From Hyphomicrobium denitrificans 1NES1 (GTDB taxonomy: Bacteria > Pseudomonadota > Alphaproteobacteria > Rhizobiales > Hyphomicrobiaceae): DNA of 64,000 nt. Where the stretch lies: positions 2,666,001-2,730,000 of the forward strand of contig NC_021172.1 of assembly GCF_000230975.2 (NCBI RefSeq), in the 5' to 3' direction. Position 1 is the stretch's first letter; each line of letters starts with the position of its first letter. Shown here one piece after another: positions 62,248 to 64,000 of the stretch. The notes under the pieces are model-generated. The model was not told the origin of the DNA, ran no database searches, and was given only the letters and a program-made list of their open reading frames with translations. The translations under genes and the position numbers were made by a program.

Positions 62248-64000
62248 ATGACCTTGATTCCGAATTTCGCAAATGTGCCTCTCGAACCGGCCGCCCCCGA
62301 GGGGGCGGGTCCGCGTCCGGTCGCTCCTGACGCTCCGGTCTGGGAGACACCCGAGGGCATTCCGGTAAAGCCCGTGTTCACGAATGCCGACACCGCTGGG
62401 CTCGATTTTGTCGACACGTTGCCAGGTATTGCACCCTATCTCCGGGGTCCCTACCCGGCGATGTACGCGCTGCAGCCGTGGACGATCCGACAGTACGCCG
62501 GCTTCTCGACGGCCGAAGACTCGAATGCCTTCTACCGCCGCAACATCGCAGCCGGACAGAAGGGTCTTTCGATCGCTTTCGATCTCGCGACCCATCGCGG
62601 CTACGATTCCGATCACCCGCGCGTCAAGGGCGATGTCGGCATGGCGGGCGTCGCGATCGATTCCATCTACGACATGCGCACGCTGTTCGACGGCATTCCG
62701 CTACAGGATATGACCGTCTCGATGACGATGAACGGCGCCGTTCTGCCGGTGCTCGCGCTGTTCATCGTTGCGGGCGAAGAGCAGGGCGTGCCGCCTCAGA
62801 AGCTTGCCGGAACCATTCAGAACGACATTCTGAAAGAGTTCATGGTGCGCAATACCTACATCTATCCGCCTGCGCCCTCGATGCGCATCGTCTCGGACAT
62901 CTTCGCCTACACCAGCGCGAACATGCCGAAGTTCAATTCGATCTCGATTTCCGGCTATCACATGCAGGAAGCCGGTGCGACGGCAGACATCGAACTCGGC
63001 TACACGATTGCCGACGGCATCGAATATGCACGCGCCGGTGTTGCGGCAGGCCTCGACATCGACGCGTTCGCGCCGCGCCTGTCGTTTTTCTGGGCGATCG
63101 GCATGAACTACTTCATGGAGATCGCCAAGATGCGCGCGGCGCGTCTCCTCTGGGCGAAGCTCATCAAGGAAGAATTCAAGCCGAAGAACGAGCGCTCGTT
63201 ATCGCTTCGTACCCACTCTCAGACGTCGGGCTGGTCTCTGACGGCGCAGGACATCTTCAACAACGCGACACGCACCTGCCTCGAAGCAATGGCGGCGACG
63301 CAAGGCCATACGCAGTCGCTGCATACCAACGGCCTCGACGAAGCAATTGCGCTGCCGACGGACTTTTCTGCACGCATCGCGCGCAACACGCAGCTTCTGT
63401 TGCAGCAGGAATCCGGCACCTGCCGCACCATCGACCCCTGGGGCGGAAGCTACTATGTCGAGCGTCTGACCTACGATCTCGCAAAGAAAGCGCTGTCGCA
63501 CATCAAGGAAATCGAAGAGCAAGGCGGCATGGCGAAAGCCATTGCGGCCGGGATTCCGAAACTTCGGATCGAGGAAGCGGCCGCACGCACGCAAGCGCGT
63601 ATCGACTCCGGCCGCCAGACGATCACCGGCGTCAACAAGTTCCAGATCAAGGGTGACAAGGAAATCAACTTCCTCAAGGTCGACAATCATGCCGTGCGCG
63701 AAGCCCAGCTCGCGAAGCTGAAGCGGCTGAGGGAAGAGCGCAACGAGGCCGACGTGCAGGCTGCGCTCGATGCACTGACCGAGGGCGCGAAGGGCAATGC
63801 CAACCTGCTCGACCTTGCCGTCAAGGCGGCGCGGCACAAGGCGACGGTCGGCGAAATTTCATACGCGCTCGAAAAAGTCTTTACACGGCACAAGGCCGAA
63901 ATTCGCGCCATCAGCGGCGTCTATAAGAAGGAAGCGGCGATGAATCCGAGCGTCGATCGAGTGAAGAAGCTCGTCGAAGCGTTCGACAAGAACGACGGCC
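62248..64000 (+). CDS. mutB: Methylmalonyl-CoA mutase large subunit, cut by window end
   Basis: At least 584 residues of the catalytic subunit; the usual protein has about 720, so the cobalamin-binding domain lies outside. Visible: [17 protein letters not shown] N-terminal substrate region, [80 protein letters not shown] and [15 protein letters not shown]. It carries the catalytic residues and B12 pocket of the heterodimer with MutA at 55.8 kb. ATG 62248 gives the start. No stop before base 64000. Confidence 0.95.
   Translation, partial: MTLIPNFANVPLEPAAPEGAGPRPVAPDAPVWETPEGIPVKPVFTNADTAGLDFVDTLPGIAPYLRGPYPAMYALQPWTIRQYAGFSTAEDSNAFYRRNIAAGQKGLSIAFDLATHRGYDSDHPRVKGDVGMAGVAIDSIYDMRTLFDGIPLQDMTVSMTMNGAVLPVLALFIVAGEEQGVPPQKLAGTIQNDILKEFMVRNTYIYPPAPSMRIVSDIFAYTSANMPKFNSISISGYHMQEAGATADIELGYTIADGIEYARAGVAAGLDIDAFAPRLSFFWAIGMNYFMEIAKMRAARLLWAKLIKEEFKPKNERSLSLRTHSQTSGWSLTAQDIFNNATRTCLEAMAATQGHTQSLHTNGLDEAIALPTDFSARIARNTQLLLQQESGTCRTIDPWGGSYYVERLTYDLAKKALSHIKEIEEQGGMAKAIAAGIPKLRIEEAAARTQARIDSGRQTITGVNKFQIKGDKEINFLKVDNHAVREAQLAKLKRLREERNEADVQAALDALTEGAKGNANLLDLAVKAARHKATVGEISYALEKVFTRHKAEIRAISGVYKKEAAMNPSVDRVKKLVEAFDKNDG

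Overview
The window is a GC-rich alphaproteobacterial chromosome segment, most likely from the order Hyphomicrobiales and plausibly Hyphomicrobium or a close relative. The clues are a SciP (DUF1153) cell-cycle regulator, CtrA-type TTAA-N7-TTAA sites, an HvrA/H-NS-type nucleoid protein, a Rhodobacter-type phospholipid N-methyltransferase, a betaine-lipid (BtaA/BtaB) pair, a cytochrome bc1 operon and both methylmalonyl-CoA mutase subunits, as used in the ethylmalonyl-CoA pathway of methylotrophs. The genus is an inference. I see no rRNA, prophage, insertion sequence or CRISPR; one CAU tRNA is present. The content is mostly core genes.

Layout. 0-12 kb: lipoprotein, sciP, mnmA, pmtA, tRNA(CAU), arfB, a PYROXD2-like flavoprotein, two small membrane/exported proteins, ilvE, a MarR/response-regulator/kinase operon resembling petP-petR, then proC and ybjN. 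12-23 kb: ubiK divergent from lgt, an NDUFAF7-like methyltransferase and pgeF; a duplicated-domain lipoprotein; prs; the frameshifted tail of a dead alcohol dehydrogenase; zur; rplY-pth; ychF and DUF3297. 23-28 kb: an adenine and methylthioadenosine salvage region on the minus strand (mtnP; apt, a zinc-ribbon protein, an alpha/beta hydrolase, mtnA and a FucA-like aldolase), which looks like the DHAP shunt rather than the full methionine salvage pathway. 28-31 kb: petA-petB-petC with a strong terminator.

31-45 kb: trmL, an ICMT-like membrane methyltransferase, an MsbA-like ABC exporter, hemF, a DUF2235 hydrolase, an Old Yellow Enzyme, a lytic-transglycosylase-like exported protein, NUDIX-DUF6111-cca, a small membrane protein behind a perfect CtrA site, and a phospholipase C-like phosphatase followed by btaA-btaB. 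The last three genes are the enzymes expected for swapping phospholipids for the phosphorus-free lipid DGTS, and an approximate Pho box lies in front of them. 45-50 kb: an Ala/Glu-rich low-complexity protein, groES-groEL behind a CIRCE/sigma70 promoter, an H-NS family protein with a 580-nt AT-rich upstream region, and sodB. 50-55 kb: two tandem patatin-like lipases (one with a cyclic-nucleotide-binding domain, one a lipoprotein), DUF4236 and a HerA-like ATPase. 55-64 kb: mutA, a ClC chloride/proton antiporter, small exported proteins, a 66-residue hydrophobic peptide gene with its own terminator, an 80-bp tandem repeat array, DUF817 and mutB, which is cut by the window end.

Most worth following up: the DHAP-shunt cluster with its two unexplained members, the phosphate-stress lipid remodelling operon, the 80-bp array beside the hydrophobic peptide gene, the CtrA-site gene, and the frameshifted dehydrogenase remnant.
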